Assembly (NCBI GenBank): GCA_910588425.1
Contig: CAJUPM010000012.1
Location: 1-50,498, forward strand
Length of the DNA stretch: 50,498 bases
From: an uncultured Christensenellaceae bacterium
GTDB taxonomy: Bacteria > Bacillota > Clostridia > Christensenellales > Christensenellaceae
Direction: 5' to 3'
The translations under genes were made by a program, and so were the position numbers. The stretch's first letter is position 1; each line of letters starts with the position of its first letter. Below the pieces are notes generated by a model. The model was given only the letters and a program-made list of their open reading frames with translations, was not told the origin of the DNA and did not search any database. Below are positions 40,204-48,010 of the stretch, piece by piece.

Positions 40204-40689
40204 ATGGCAAACGAATTTGTTTTGACGAAAAAAGGCAAACAGGACCTTGAGGCTCAGCTCGAGTATTTGAAAACTGTCAAACGGGCGGAAATTTCCGAAC
40301 AGATTAAAGTGGCGCGCTCTTTTGGCGACCTCAGTGAAAACGCGGAATATACCGAGGCTAGAAACGAACAGTCCAGAATCGAAGGAAAGATCCAGAGCCT
40401 GGAAAGCACGCTGCGGATGGCCACGATTGTAGACGATGATGAAGTCAATCTGGAGAAAGTCAGCATCGGCACAAAAGTGCGCCTTTTGGATCAGGAGTTT
40501 GATGAAGAGGAGATCTACCAGATTTTCGGCTCGATGGAGGCAGATGTCTCTAACAACATTATCTCGAATGAATCCCCGGTTGGGCAGGCGCTGCTCGGGC
40601 ATTCGGTAGGCGATGAGATCTCAGTGGAAGTTCCGGGCGGCACTGCACATTTTACGATCTTGGAGATTTCCAAGGCAGATGAGCATTAA
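40204..40689 (+). CDS. greA: Transcript cleavage factor GreA
   Basis: Rescues backtracked RNA polymerase by stimulating transcript cleavage. 161 aa: N-terminal coiled-coil with the tip acids in FGDLSENAEYTEARNEQS (Asp and Glu) and the C-terminal FKBP-like domain (NIISNESPVGQALLGHSVGDEISVEVPGG). Both are intact and of normal length. ATG at 40204. Followed by lysS after 18 nt, a frequent pair in Firmicutes. Confidence 0.97.
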   Translation: MANEFVLTKKGKQDLEAQLEYLKTVKRAEISEQIKVARSFGDLSENAEYTEARNEQSRIEGKIQSLESTLRMATIVDDDEVNLEKVSIGTKVRLLDQEFDEEEIYQIFGSMEADVSNNIISNESPVGQALLGHSVGDEISVEVPGGTAHFTILEISKADEH

Positions 40690-40707
40690 GTAAGGAGAAA
40701 AGGCAAG

Positions 40708-42198
40708 ATGGCAGAACAACAGCAAAATCATGGAGCGCCGGAAGAAAACCTGACGGAAGTGGTAAAGGTCCGCAGAGATAAGCTGGAGGCTCTGAAGAAT
40801 AGCGGCAAGAACCCGTTTGAGGTTACGCGGTTTGACGGCGTGATCTCTTCGGAGGAGATCAAAAATAATTTCGAGGAGCTGGAAGGATCCCAGGTGCGCG
40901 TAGCGGGGAGAATCGTCTCCAAGCGCGTGATGGGAAAGGCGAGCTTTTTCCATATTCAGGATGGCGCAGGGCGCATTCAGGGCTATGCCAGAAAAGACGT
41001 CATGGGCGACGAACCCTATGCCGAGTACAAGACATACGACATCGGCGATATTGTGGGCCTGGACGGCGAGGCCTTCCGCACAAATGCGGGAGAGCTCTCC
41101 GTCAAGTGCCATAGCGTAACGCTGCTCTCTAAATCCCTGCTTCCTCTGCCCGAGAAATTCCATGGCCTGAAGGATATGGATCTGCGTTATCGCCAGAGAT
41201 ATGTGGACTTGATCGTAAACCCGGAAGTCAAGGAGACGTTTGCAAAGCGCTCGAAGATCATCAAGGCCATCCGGGATTATCTGGATGAAAAGGGCTTTAT
41301 GGAAGTGGAGACGCCGATTTTGCACGGAACGGCCGGCGGTGCTGCGGCTCGCCCCTTTATCACGCACCACAATACGCTGGATATCGATATGTATCTGCGC
41401 ATCGCTACAGAGCTGCATTTAAAGCGGCTGATCGTCGGCGGGTTTGAGCGGGTCTATGAGATCGGGCGCATCTTCCGCAACGAGGGTATGGATATCAAGC
41501 ATAACCCCGAATTTACCACGATGGAGCTATATCAGGCATATACGGATTATAACGGCATGATGGAGCTTTGCGAGGGGCTGTTTGCGCACTGCGCCAAGGT
41601 GCTCTACGGCACAACGAAGATCACCTATCAGGGCCAGGAGATCGATTTGACACCTCCCTGGAACCGCATGAGCATGAACGATGCTGTAAAGCAGTATACT
41701 GGGGTGGACTTCGCCTCGGCCACGGATGAGCAGGCCAGAGAGATGGCCAAAAAGCTGGGGCTGGAAGTGGAAAACGAGACGGCCGGCAAGATTCTCAGCA
41801 TGGCGTTCGATGCCTTTGTCGAGGAAAAACTGGTGCAGCCGACGTTTATCACGGATTACCCCGTGGAAATTTCGCCGCTGGCAAAGCGCAAGGCGGATAA
41901 CCCCAAGCTGACCGAGCGTTTTGAGCTGTTTATCACCTCCCGGGAGCTGGCAAACGCCTTCTCCGAGCTCAACGACCCCATCGATCAGAAGCAGCGCTTT
42001 GTGGATCAGCTCAAAGAGCGCGAGGCAGGAGACGAGGAAGCGCATATGATGGACGAAGATTTCGTCAATGCTCTGGAATACGGCATGCCCCCGACAGGCG
42101 GCATTGGAATTGGCATCGATAGAATGGTGATGCTGCTGACGGATAGCTATTCCATCAGAGATGTTTTGCTCTTCCCGACGATGAAGCCGAGAGCTTAA
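40708..42198 (+). CDS. lysS: Lysyl-tRNA synthetase, class II
   Basis: 496 aa. N-terminal anticodon-binding OB fold (QVRVAGRIVSKRVMGKASFFHIQDGAG), then the class II core: motif 1 near RSKIIKAIRDYLDEKGFMEVETPIL, motif 2 FRNEGMDIKHNPEFTTMELYQAY, and motif 3 GGIGIGIDRMVMLLTD. Complete. The short Gln-rich N-terminal leader MAEQQQNHGAP is not part of the fold. ATG at 40708 with AAGGAG 13 nt upstream. No T-box leader is seen, as expected for its position inside an operon. Confidence 0.97.
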   Translation: MAEQQQNHGAPEENLTEVVKVRRDKLEALKNSGKNPFEVTRFDGVISSEEIKNNFEELEGSQVRVAGRIVSKRVMGKASFFHIQDGAGRIQGYARKDVMGDEPYAEYKTYDIGDIVGLDGEAFRTNAGELSVKCHSVTLLSKSLLPLPEKFHGLKDMDLRYRQRYVDLIVNPEVKETFAKRSKIIKAIRDYLDEKGFMEVETPILHGTAGGAAARPFITHHNTLDIDMYLRIATELHLKRLIVGGFERVYEIGRIFRNEGMDIKHNPEFTTMELYQAYTDYNGMMELCEGLFAHCAKVLYGTTKITYQGQEIDLTPPWNRMSMNDAVKQYTGVDFASATDEQAREMAKKLGLEVENETAGKILSMAFDAFVEEKLVQPTFITDYPVEISPLAKRKADNPKLTERFELFITSRELANAFSELNDPIDQKQRFVDQLKEREAGDEEAHMMDEDFVNALEYGMPPTGGIGIGIDRMVMLLTDSYSIRDVLLFPTMKPRA

Positions 42199-42229
42199 TG
42201 GGAGCTGAGCAGGAAAGCGAGGTATTCTC

Positions 42230-42844
42230 ATGAAAAAGGGAAACTTTCGGACGGATAAATTTCTGCTGTATATTTTAGGCAAGCTTTTGGCAGCCGGCCT
42301 GGCAGCTTTATTGATCATCTTCGCGTTCAGCACCGTCATGCATACGAGCAATATCTATATTCTGGCAAAAGATGCTTTTGCCAAGCGCACTTCGGTGATT
42401 TTGGTGCCGCTGGATAATCCGGATACGGATATTTTGGACAGCATCTATACAAAAGAGTACCTTCAAAAGAGCGGCCTGGCGACGCAGACGACCAACGCGA
42501 GCTATAAGATCAAGAGCTACGATGAGCGCACGGACGTCAAGCTGGGCATTGTATTTCCCTGGCAAAAGGTGGCCAAAGTCAAGGTGAACAACACCGTGCG
42601 GGATATTTCGGCGGAGATCGCGCCGGGCGCCATCCAGGTGAACGAAGTGGATCGTTTTATTGAGAGCGGGGAATATACCCTGACTTTTATCAAGGAAAAC
42701 GGGAACTGGAGAGTGGCGGATCTGAAGCTGGACGAGGATACGACCATCGATCAGTCTGAGGAATACCCCATCCCGACCAAAGCGCCGGAAGAGGATTACG
42801 AAGAACAAGTCCCCGAGAGCACGCCCCCGGAGGAATCGCAGTAA
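42230..42844 (+). CDS. Hypothetical single-pass membrane protein
   Basis: 204 residues, not recognised. Short basic N-terminus, one membrane helix (about 12-36), and an extracellular domain (about 40-175) with an NTF2-like or lumazine-like look, ending IKENGNWRVADLKLDE, a phrase typical of small DUF4878/NTF2-type secreted domains. A Pro/Glu-rich tail ends at 204. It follows lysS by 31 nt and precedes a terminator, so it is probably the last gene of the main greA transcript. ATG at 42230 with GCGAGGTATTCTC upstream. Function unknown. Confidence 0.7.
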   Translation: MKKGNFRTDKFLLYILGKLLAAGLAALLIIFAFSTVMHTSNIYILAKDAFAKRTSVILVPLDNPDTDILDSIYTKEYLQKSGLATQTTNASYKIKSYDERTDVKLGIVFPWQKVAKVKVNNTVRDISAEIAPGAIQVNEVDRFIESGEYTLTFIKENGNWRVADLKLDEDTTIDQSEEYPIPTKAPEEDYEEQVPESTPPEESQ

Positions 42845-42871
42845 AAAGCGGGCATTGCCTGCTTTTTATTT
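42843..42871 (+). terminator. Terminator between the hypothetical gene and dusB
   Basis: AAAAAGCGGGC and GCCTGCTTTTT (one G-U pair) followed by ATTTTT. The hairpin begins at the stop codon of the preceding gene and its T tract ends just before the dusB ribosome site, so dusB is probably expressed by readthrough. Confidence 0.8.
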
Positions 42872-42886
42872 TTGGAGAAAATACGA

Positions 42887-43861
42887 TTGAACCCCTATAT
42901 TCATGCAAAAAACAATATTTTTTTAGCGCCCTTGGCGGGAATCACAGATCAGGCTTTCCGGCAGATTGCATCAGAGCAGGGCGCCGGGCTGACTTATACG
43001 GAGATGGTGAGCGCTAAGGGCCTCAAATTCCATAACCGCAGAACCTTTGACCTTCTTGGCGTCAGCGAAGCGGAAGGAAGAGCGGCGGTTCAGCTCTTTG
43101 GGCGGGAGCCGGAGACCATTGCGCGCACAGCTGCCATGCTGGAGCAGGTGATGGGGGAGAAAATCGCGCTGTTCGACGTCAATATGGGATGCCCCGCGCC
43201 CAAGATCGTCAATAACGGTGAGGGTTCTGCGCTCATGAAAGAACCCAGGCTGGCCGGGGAGATCATCTGTGCGCTCAAAAAAGCTGTGAAAAATCCGGTA
43301 ACGGCAAAGTTCCGCAAGGGCTTTGATGCGGCGCATGCAAACTGCGTTTTGTTTGCGGAGGTTTTAGAGCAGGCAGGGGCAGACGGTATTGCGGTGCACG
43401 GGCGTCTACGTGAGCAATATTACGAGGGCAAGGCGGATTGGGATGCAATTGCCGAAGTGAAGCGGGCCGTGCGCATCCCGGTCATCGCAAACGGGGATGT
43501 TTTTGCCCCGGAGGATGCGCAGGCGATTTTGCGGCATACTGGAGCAGACGGCGTCATGGTGGCCCGGGGCGCCCTGGGTAACCCGCAGATATTCGGGCAG
43601 ATCAGAGGCTACTTGGAGCGCGGCACATATGAGCGCCCCAGCCTTTCCGAAAAAGTGGAAACCGCGCTCAGGCAAGCCAGGCTGGCCATCGAGCAGAAGG
43701 GCGAAGAGATCGCCATGAAGGAATTCCGCAAACATGCGGCCTGGTATGTCAAAGGGATTGCAGGCGCGGCAAAGCTGCGGCAAAGGGCGGTTTCGCTTTC
43801 CAGCTATCAGGAGCTGGTAGCGTTTTTTGAATCCCTGCTGGCAAGCGCAGACAAAAAGTGA
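42887..43861 (+). CDS. dusB: tRNA-dihydrouridine synthase, DusB type
   Basis: FMN-dependent enzyme that reduces uridines in tRNA. 324 aa TIM barrel. Opens IFLAPLAGITDQAFR, catalytic Cys in DVNMGCPAPKIVNNGEGSALM, FMN and RNA-binding residues in TAKFRKGF, IAVHGRLREQYYEGKADW, IANGDVF and VMVARGALGNPQIF. The start is taken as TTG at 42887, 9 nt after GGAG; a TTG at 42872 sits inside that site and would add five residues. No independent promoter is visible after the terminator at 42843-42871. Confidence 0.92.
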   Translation: MNPYIHAKNNIFLAPLAGITDQAFRQIASEQGAGLTYTEMVSAKGLKFHNRRTFDLLGVSEAEGRAAVQLFGREPETIARTAAMLEQVMGEKIALFDVNMGCPAPKIVNNGEGSALMKEPRLAGEIICALKKAVKNPVTAKFRKGFDAAHANCVLFAEVLEQAGADGIAVHGRLREQYYEGKADWDAIAEVKRAVRIPVIANGDVFAPEDAQAILRHTGADGVMVARGALGNPQIFGQIRGYLERGTYERPSLSEKVETALRQARLAIEQKGEEIAMKEFRKHAAWYVKGIAGAAKLRQRAVSLSSYQELVAFFESLLASADKK

Positions 43862-43867
43862 TATAAT
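43859..43867 (+). promoter_or_regulatory. Candidate promoter for the prmA operon
   Basis: TGATATAAT forms an extended -10 (TATAAT at 43862-43867) overlapping the dusB stop. The -35 at 17 nt (TGGCAA) is poor. It lies 26 nt before the next ATG. Confidence 0.5.
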
Positions 43868-43893
43868 TTATCAAAAAGGTTGAGGAGAGAAGA

Positions 43894-44436
43894 ATGGTAG
43901 TAATCGATACCGCTTTGGATAAAAGAAAATACCGCAGTTTTTATTGGCGGGACAGCCTTTCCTTTGCAAATTGGAAGTTCGATGCTGTGCTGGCTTTTGC
44001 TTTGATTTTTTTTGCGGATATGGCGCTGAAGTTTGCAGAAGGAAATTGGATGAATGCGATTTTGCAGGGGTGCGTCGCCGCGATTGCGCTGCTCTGGTTC
44101 TTCCTGGAGCGCAGAAGCACGCTGAAAAAGCATTTGAAGCTTTTGGATATCCCGCTTTACCGCGATAAAATTCCCATGAAATTTGAGATCACGGCGAAAA
44201 AGATCGTCTCCCAGAATAAGAAAAACGGCAAAATGGAGGCGGTTAAGTGGGCGCAGATCCGCAAAGTAGCCCAAAATAAGAAATACTGGTTCGCTTATGT
44301 GGACAAGCATAGCGCCATGATCATCGCGAAAGCGGATATTAAAGAGGGAAGCGCCGCCGAATTCGAGTCGTACTGGAAGGCGGAGCAGCAGCGGCGCGCC
44401 CAGCGCAAAAATGCGACAAAAGTAATCGAAGGATAG
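43894..44436 (+). CDS. YcxB-like membrane protein
   Basis: 180 residues. Two membrane helices (about 29-45 and 52-69) flank a short turn, followed by a cytoplasmic domain (about 85-165) with a PH-like/YcxB look: MKFEITAKKIVSQNKKNGKMEAVKWAQIRKVAQNKKYWFAYVDKHSAMIIAKADI. The YcxB-like domain is widespread in Firmicutes and has no known role. The C-terminal 15 residues are very basic. It lies 8 nt upstream of prmA with GAGGAGAGAAGA before its own ATG. The family call is by overall pattern, not by a diagnostic residue. Confidence 0.68.
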   Translation: MVVIDTALDKRKYRSFYWRDSLSFANWKFDAVLAFALIFFADMALKFAEGNWMNAILQGCVAAIALLWFFLERRSTLKKHLKLLDIPLYRDKIPMKFEITAKKIVSQNKKNGKMEAVKWAQIRKVAQNKKYWFAYVDKHSAMIIAKADIKEGSAAEFESYWKAEQQRRAQRKNATKVIEG

Positions 44437-44444
44437 GATTTGCC

Positions 44445-45395
44445 ATGAATTGGACATGTTTGCACCTCATCACTCAGCCCGAGCATGCGGAACTTTTGAG
44501 CGACCTTCTGGTGGCAGAAGAGATCTACGAGTTTTCCGTGCAGGATCCCCGGGAGTTTTCCGAGTATCTGGAGACTTCGGTCTATTATGACTACGTCGAG
44601 GATAAGCTGCTCACGCAAAAGGATGCTATCATCTGTATTTATGCGCCGGAAAACGGCCAGGGAGAGGAGAAAAAGCAAAAAGTTCTCCGGGCCGCAGAGC
44701 AGGCGCGGCAAATGGGCGCAGACGTTGAGATCAAGACTTCCGGACTGCGCGAAGAGGACTGGATGAACAACTGGAAGAAGTATTTCAAGCCCACAGAGAT
44801 TGGGCAAAAAATGCTCATTAAGCCTTCCTGGGAGCCGCTCCCCGAGGGAAACAGGCGCATTGTTCTGGAAATCGACCCTTCCTCTAGCTTTGGCACGGGC
44901 ACGCACGAGACGACGCGGCTATGCATCGAGGCGCTGGAAGATCTGGTTGCACCCGGAGATGAGGTGCTGGATATGGGCTGCGGCAGCGGAATTTTGGCTG
45001 TGGCCGCAAAACTGCTTGGGGCAGGGAAAGTTACGGGCGTGGATATCGAGGAGGATTCGATCCGCGTTTCCCGGGAAAATGCGGCGCGCAACGGCATTGC
45101 GGAGCAGGATTTCCGGCTGTTTTTGGGCAACATCCTGATGGATGAGGATTTGGCCCTGCAAATCGGGGATCGGCAATACGATGTCGTCGCGGCAAATATC
45201 GTGGCAGATGTGATCAAGGCGATGATTCCGCTGTTCCGGCGCTATCTGCGGCCGGAGGGCAAGATGGTTTGCTCGGGCATCATCATCGAGCGCGCGGAGG
45301 AAGTGCGCGATGCGCTTTTGGCCGGCGGCCTTGCCGTGCTTGAGGTTTGCAGGGATGGAGAATGGGCGGCGATCATCGCCCAAAACAAGGCATGA
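44445..45395 (+). CDS. prmA: Ribosomal protein L11 methyltransferase PrmA
   Basis: Trimethylates several amines of ribosomal protein L11. 316 aa. N-terminal L11-binding domain, then EEDWMNNWKKYFKPTEIGQKMLIKPSW, the SAM-dependent core with DPSSSFGTGTHETTRLC, LDMGCGSGILAVAAKLLGAGKVTGVDIE and the substrate loop VVAANIVADVI (NxxA/N-type motif with IVAD). The ATG at 44445 follows the YcxB-like gene by 8 nt. The stop overlaps the rsmE ATG by 4 nt. Confidence 0.95.
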   Translation: MNWTCLHLITQPEHAELLSDLLVAEEIYEFSVQDPREFSEYLETSVYYDYVEDKLLTQKDAIICIYAPENGQGEEKKQKVLRAAEQARQMGADVEIKTSGLREEDWMNNWKKYFKPTEIGQKMLIKPSWEPLPEGNRRIVLEIDPSSSFGTGTHETTRLCIEALEDLVAPGDEVLDMGCGSGILAVAAKLLGAGKVTGVDIEEDSIRVSRENAARNGIAEQDFRLFLGNILMDEDLALQIGDRQYDVVAANIVADVIKAMIPLFRRYLRPEGKMVCSGIIIERAEEVRDALLAGGLAVLEVCRDGEWAAIIAQNKA

Positions 45396-46108
45396 GACGT
45401 TTTTTTGCAGGCAAGGTTACGGAAAATAGAGTTTTTCTGTTGGGCGGAGAGGCGGAACACTTTAGCCGTGTGCTCAGAATGACGGCCGGGGATCTGTTCT
45501 TGGCGGCGCATCAGGGCAAAGAGCTGGTCTGCCGAGCGCTCAGCGCGGAGAATGGCGAGGTTTGTGCGGAGATCCTCGAAACCCGGGATTGCCCGGGCGA
45601 GCCCAGCGTTGATATTACGCTGTATGTCGCCTATATGAAATCGGATAAGATGGAGCTGATTCTGCAAAAAGCGGTGGAGCTGGGCATTGGCTGTTTTGCG
45701 CCGTTTGTGAGCAGCAGGTGCGTCAAAAAGCCTAAGGAAGGCGGCAAGGCGCAAGAGCGCTTCGAGAAGATCGCTGAAGGGGCGGTCAAGCAGTGCGGCA
45801 GGGCGGGCGCGGTGCGCATTCTGCCGCCGCTCTCTTTGGAGGAGGTTTTGTGGGAAATTCCACAGCATGGCGCAGTGCTCTTTGCCTATGAGAAATCCGA
45901 AATCGCGCTGAGGCAGGTTTTTGAGCAAATCCGGGAGCAAAAGGATATTGCGCTGATTATCGGGCCGGAAGGCGGATTTTCCGAGCAGGAAGCGGAGCAG
46001 ATTATTGCGGCAGGCGGGCGCTCCGTCAGCTTGGGCCGGCGCATTTTGCGCGGAGAGACTGCGGCCATTGCGCTGACGGCGCTGACGGCCTATGAAACGG
46101 GGTGTTAG
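45392..46108 (+). CDS. rsmE: 16S rRNA (uracil-1498-N3)-methyltransferase RsmE
   Basis: 238-residue SPOUT-class enzyme. N-terminal PUA-like domain (MRRFFAGKV, EAEHFSRVLRMTAGD) and trefoil-knot domain with YMKSDKMELILQKAVELGI, KCGRAGAVR-like KQCGRAGAVR, IGPEGGFSEQEAEQI and the family-ending SLGRRILRGETAAIALTAL. ATG at 45392 overlaps prmA by 4 nt (ATGA); the frame is open further upstream but those codons lie within prmA. mtaB follows after 1 nt. Order prmA-rsmE-mtaB is classic in Firmicutes. Confidence 0.95.
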   Translation: MRRFFAGKVTENRVFLLGGEAEHFSRVLRMTAGDLFLAAHQGKELVCRALSAENGEVCAEILETRDCPGEPSVDITLYVAYMKSDKMELILQKAVELGIGCFAPFVSSRCVKKPKEGGKAQERFEKIAEGAVKQCGRAGAVRILPPLSLEEVLWEIPQHGAVLFAYEKSEIALRQVFEQIREQKDIALIIGPEGGFSEQEAEQIIAAGGRSVSLGRRILRGETAAIALTALTAYETGC

Positions 46109-46109
46109 G

Positions 46110-47408
46110 ATGCGGGCGGCTTACGAGACGCTGGGCTGCAAAGTCAACCAATATGAGACAGACGCCATGCGCGAGCTGATGGAGCAGGCGGGATATCAGA
46201 CGGCAGATTTTTCCCAGAGCGCGGATCTTTATATCATCAATACCTGCACGGTAACGGCGGTGGCGGATAAGAAATCGCGGCAGATGATCTCCCGAGCGTA
46301 TCATCAAAACAGGGATGCGCGGATCTTTGTATGCGGGTGCATGGCTCAGCGGGACGCGGCGCGCATTCTGGAGCAGGAGGGCGTCGCGGCTGTTATTGGC
46401 TCGAAATGCAAAGGGCAGATTGTGCAGATTGTGCGGCGCAGCCTGGAAGGCGAGGAGAAGATCAATGCGGTTGAGGAGATCCTCAAAGAGCGCGAATTTG
46501 AGCCGCTGCAAATCTCCAAAAGCCAGGAGAGAACCCGGGCAAACCTGAAAATCTGCGATGGATGCAGCAATTTTTGCAGTTACTGTATCATCCCATATGC
46601 CAGAGGGCCGGTGCGTTCGCGGCCGATGGCGGAGATTATAAAAGAAGCCGAGCGGCTGGCGGTCAGCGGGGTGCAGGAGATCGTGCTCACGGGGATACAC
46701 CTGGGCTCTTATGGCAAGGATTTGGAAGAAGCCGGGCTCATAGACATCATCGAGCAGCTGAACCAGATTCCAGGGCTTGCGCGCATCCGCCTGGGCTCTT
46801 TGGAGCCATCGCTTCTGACGCGGGAGTTTTGCCGCAGAGCGGCGGCCTGCGAGCGGCTTTGCCCGCATTTTCACGTCTCTCTGCAGAGCGGCTGTGCGCA
46901 GGTTCTGCGCCGGATGAATCGAAAATATACGCCGGAAGAGTATGCGCAGTATATCGCAAATGCACGGGAATATTTCGCAGATCCGGCGATTACTACAGAT
47001 GTCATCGCAGGATTTCAGGGCGAGAGCGAGGAGGAGCATCAAAGCACTCTGGATTTTCTGCGGCAGATTGGCTTTGCTAAAATTCACGTATTTCCCTTTT
47101 CCAAACGAGAGGGCACGGTGGCGGCGAAGATGCCGGGAGATGTGCCCGGGCCGGAGAAAAAGCGCAGGGCGGCAGAAATTGCGGCGCTGGCGCACGAGAT
47201 GCAGCAGGAATATCTGGCGCGCTTTGTTGGGAAAGAGCAGGAAGTTTTGCTGGAAGAGCGGGATGCCGGCGGAAAAATGCTGGGCTACACCACGCGCTAT
47301 CAGAGAGTCGCCATAGAAGAGGACGGCCGGGAGAACAGCATTGTACGCGCTTATATCACAGGCGTCCGGCAGGAGACCCTGCAAGCGCGCCTGATAGAGA
47401 AAAAATAG
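46110..47408 (+). CDS. mtaB: tRNA t6A37 methylthiotransferase MtaB
   Basis: Radical-SAM enzyme that turns t6A into ms2t6A at tRNA position 37; it depends on the TsaD product made elsewhere in this window. 432 aa. N-terminal UPF0004 domain with cysteines in LGCKVNQYETDA, INTCTVT and CGCMAQ; radical-SAM cluster CSNFCSYC followed by IIPYARGPVRSR; TRAM domain at the end. Start taken as ATG 46110, with GGGGTG 6 nt upstream; ATG 46092 lies inside rsmE without a ribosome site. Confidence 0.95.
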   Translation: MRAAYETLGCKVNQYETDAMRELMEQAGYQTADFSQSADLYIINTCTVTAVADKKSRQMISRAYHQNRDARIFVCGCMAQRDAARILEQEGVAAVIGSKCKGQIVQIVRRSLEGEEKINAVEEILKEREFEPLQISKSQERTRANLKICDGCSNFCSYCIIPYARGPVRSRPMAEIIKEAERLAVSGVQEIVLTGIHLGSYGKDLEEAGLIDIIEQLNQIPGLARIRLGSLEPSLLTREFCRRAAACERLCPHFHVSLQSGCAQVLRRMNRKYTPEEYAQYIANAREYFADPAITTDVIAGFQGESEEEHQSTLDFLRQIGFAKIHVFPFSKREGTVAAKMPGDVPGPEKKRRAAEIAALAHEMQQEYLARFVGKEQEVLLEERDAGGKMLGYTTRYQRVAIEEDGRENSIVRAYITGVRQETLQARLIEKK

Positions 47409-47421
47409 AAGGAGGATTGCG

Positions 47422-47766
47422 ATGGAAGACTGCATTTTTTGCAAAATCATCCGCGGGGAGATTCCCTCGAAAAAGGCTTACGAGGATGAGCAGGTTTTGG
47501 CGTTCCATGATATCGATGCCAAGGCGCCTGTGCATGTGCTCATCATCCCCAAAAAGCACATTCAGTCGGTATTGGCGCTAAAGCCGGAGGATGGGGAGCT
47601 GGTCGCGCATATTTTTGAGGTCGCGGGAAAACTGGCCCGAGAGCTTGGCCTGGAAGAGCGCGGCTTCCGCATTGTGAGCAATATTGGCAAAGATGCGGGG
47701 CAGACGGTGCCGCATCTGCATTTTCACCTGTTGGGCGGCAGAGAGCTTGGGTGGCCTCCGGGCTGA
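47422..47766 (+). CDS. HIT family (histidine triad) hydrolase
   Basis: 114-residue HIT nucleotide hydrolase of the Hint/HinT branch. DCIFCKIIRGEIPSKKAYEDE is the zinc-finger-like start (Cys, Cys), and the histidine triad is VPHLHFHLLGGRELGWPPG, with the catalytic second His. It likely hydrolyses AMP-lysine or adenosine phosphoramidates. It often follows mtaB in Firmicutes. ATG at 47422 with AAGGAGGA upstream. The last gene before a terminator and the convergent serS. Confidence 0.94.
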   Translation: MEDCIFCKIIRGEIPSKKAYEDEQVLAFHDIDAKAPVHVLIIPKKHIQSVLALKPEDGELVAHIFEVAGKLARELGLEERGFRIVSNIGKDAGQTVPHLHFHLLGGRELGWPPG

Positions 47767-47828
47767 TTGGCTGGCGGCTAACCTTCAGCGGTGCCAAAGC
47801 CGGGGCGACTTGGAGTTGGAACAAACCG

Positions 47829-47871
47829 AAAAAAGCACTCATAATGATTTTTTGTTCTGGGTGCTTTTTTT
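47829..47871 (+). terminator. Terminator after the HIT gene
   Basis: AAAAAAGCACTC (47829-47840) pairs with GGGTGCTTTTTT (47859-47870), with an 18-nt loop and T runs on both sides. It stops rightward transcription 62 nt after the HIT stop and may also work leftward. Confidence 0.75.
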
Positions 47872-47960
47872 CTGGCTGGATAGCAAAATTTATGAGGTAC
47901 GGGCATAGCAAGCGATGTGCAGATGAGTGGACTTGAACTCATAATGGAGTTCTTTGCAAT

Positions 47961-48003
47961 AAAAACAGCCAGCGGGCCTTTTGGGCTTGCGCTGGCTGTT
48001 TTT
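47961..48003 (-). terminator. Terminator after serS
   Basis: AAAAACAGCCAGC and GCTGGCTGTTTTT form a perfect long stem around a GC-rich loop, 8 nt beyond the serS stop. T runs flank both arms, so it is bidirectional. The 47767-48010 gap holds only this and the HIT terminator. Confidence 0.92.
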
Positions 48004-48010
48004 TTATCTG

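Noticed and set aside
46026..47450. Minus-strand open frame opposite mtaB
   Set aside because: mtaB on the plus strand has every expected cysteine motif; the antisense product is compositionally odd.
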